From the NCBI RefSeq assembly GCF_900103545.1, contig NZ_FNHH01000007.1, forward strand, positions 62,001-126,000: a stretch of 64,000 bases of DNA, written 5' to 3'. The first letter of the stretch is position 1, and every line of letters begins with the position of its first letter. Origin of the DNA: Daejeonella rubra (GTDB lineage: Bacteria > Bacteroidota > Bacteroidia > Sphingobacteriales > Sphingobacteriaceae). Below the pieces are notes generated by a model. It was not told the DNA's origin, made no database searches, and saw only the letters and a program-made list of their open reading frames with translations. The translations under genes were made by a program, and so were the position numbers. Below are positions 63,614-64,000 of the stretch, piece by piece.

Positions 63614-64000
63614 ATGAAAACAATTTTTAAAGCCATCCGAATGCCTGTGATTTTTGCTTTTCTTTTTATACTTAGTGCATTCTCAACCAAAGAACAATAT
63701 TATAAAGCGGAAGATACGGTAGATGTTATTTCGGCCGGTGCCTGGAATCCTTCAACGGTGCTGGAAGAAAAGTTGGAATTTTATAAGATCTACTATAAAA
63801 ACCAGAACAGCAGTTTGGTCACATGGGTTGCAAACGACCAAATAAGCCCCAGCGAAGTAAGCACAAACCAAAATATCATTGAGAAGGAAGCTGCCATTTC
63901 AAAAAATACAGAGGAGATGATTGGGGATCTTCCTGAAATAATTGGAACGAGCTGGAGTCTTCTTAGTATTTATGAGAAAGGAGCCCAGCCAAAATATTTG
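63614..64000 (+). CDS. Partial gene at the window end, secreted protein of unknown function
   Basis: The ORF opens at ATG 63614 and stays open for 129 codons to the end of the window, so it is cut off. MKTIFKAIRMPVIFAFLFIL then SAFSTKEQ looks like a signal peptide. The mature part has no motif I know. It is the only feature in the 63391-64000 stretch; the 223-base gap before it shows no strong promoter. Confidence 0.6.
   Translation, partial: MKTIFKAIRMPVIFAFLFILSAFSTKEQYYKAEDTVDVISAGAWNPSTVLEEKLEFYKIYYKNQNSSLVTWVANDQISPSEVSTNQNIIEKEAAISKNTEEMIGDLPEIIGTSWSLLSIYEKGAQPKYL

Overview
The window is a 64-kb stretch of chromosome from a Bacteroidota bacterium, most likely of the order Sphingobacteriales. 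Three things point there: several upstream regions carry the Bacteroidota promoter form (TTTG or TTG, 18-20 bases, then TAnnTTTG); Bacteroidota-restricted families recur (a DUF4270 lipoprotein, a short GT5 glycogen-synthase-like protein, a DUF6728-like microprotein, DoxX pairs, the N-terminal domain of the Bacteroidota RluA enzymes); and the DNA is AT-rich with many starts lacking Shine-Dalgarno sites. I see no rRNA, tRNA, insertion sequence, prophage, integrase, cas gene or replication origin. The region looks like ordinary, densely packed chromosome.

Layout. 0-11 kb: rRNA pseudouridine synthase, panD, a BlaI repressor/M56 peptidase pair with a perfect dyad operator, then glmS, a DUF4270 lipoprotein and a short GT5 protein, divergent from panC, an LPG-synthase-like flippase and the heptose adenylyltransferase rfaE2. 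A 60-bp tandem array of bulged hairpins follows. 11-16 kb: acyl-CoA dehydrogenase, a thioredoxin-like lipoprotein coupled to an M1 aminopeptidase, and small membrane or lipoproteins. 16-21.6 kb: the rimP-nusA-infB operon with a terminator-like hairpin right after its promoter. 21.7-26.4 kb: FkbM methyltransferase, two GT2 glycosyltransferases and an MsbA-type exporter. 26.5-37.3 kb: meaB, pepP, an abundant-type OmpA porin with its own promoter and terminator, ridA, an EamA permease, recG, an M28 peptidase, an MFS permease and three overlapping PLDc_N microproteins. 37-44.5 kb, all on the minus strand: rplM-rpsI-rpsB-tsf, then nagA-pyrH-frr, then an ABC exporter. 44.7-48.2 kb: a GT87/GT2/polysaccharide-deacetylase set. 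48.4-54 kb: a stress-type cluster (Crp/Fnr, YceI, SDR, two pirins, OsmC) next to a catalytic-domain-less RluA N-terminal protein and a redoxin. 54-64 kb: prohibitin, DoxX pair, two secreted NTF2-like proteins, a porin, an amidohydrolase, an ArsR/AHSA1-VOC pair, an APC permease, and a partial gene running off the end.

How the genes connect. glmS and nagA make and recycle amino sugars for the wall. rfaE2, the exporters and the glycosyltransferases build surface glycans. The translation genes (rplM, rpsI, rpsB, tsf, frr, rimP, nusA, infB) fall into two regions. The most unusual signals are the 60-bp hairpin array, the leader hairpin of the nusA operon, a pair of 17-bp operator-like sites upstream of nagA-pyrH-frr, the M56 protein whose drug-sensor domain is replaced by a Pro-rich linker and two TonB-plug-like segments, the orphan RluA N-terminal domain, and the PLDc_N gene cassette. 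All functional calls rest on reading motifs by eye. No database search was run.
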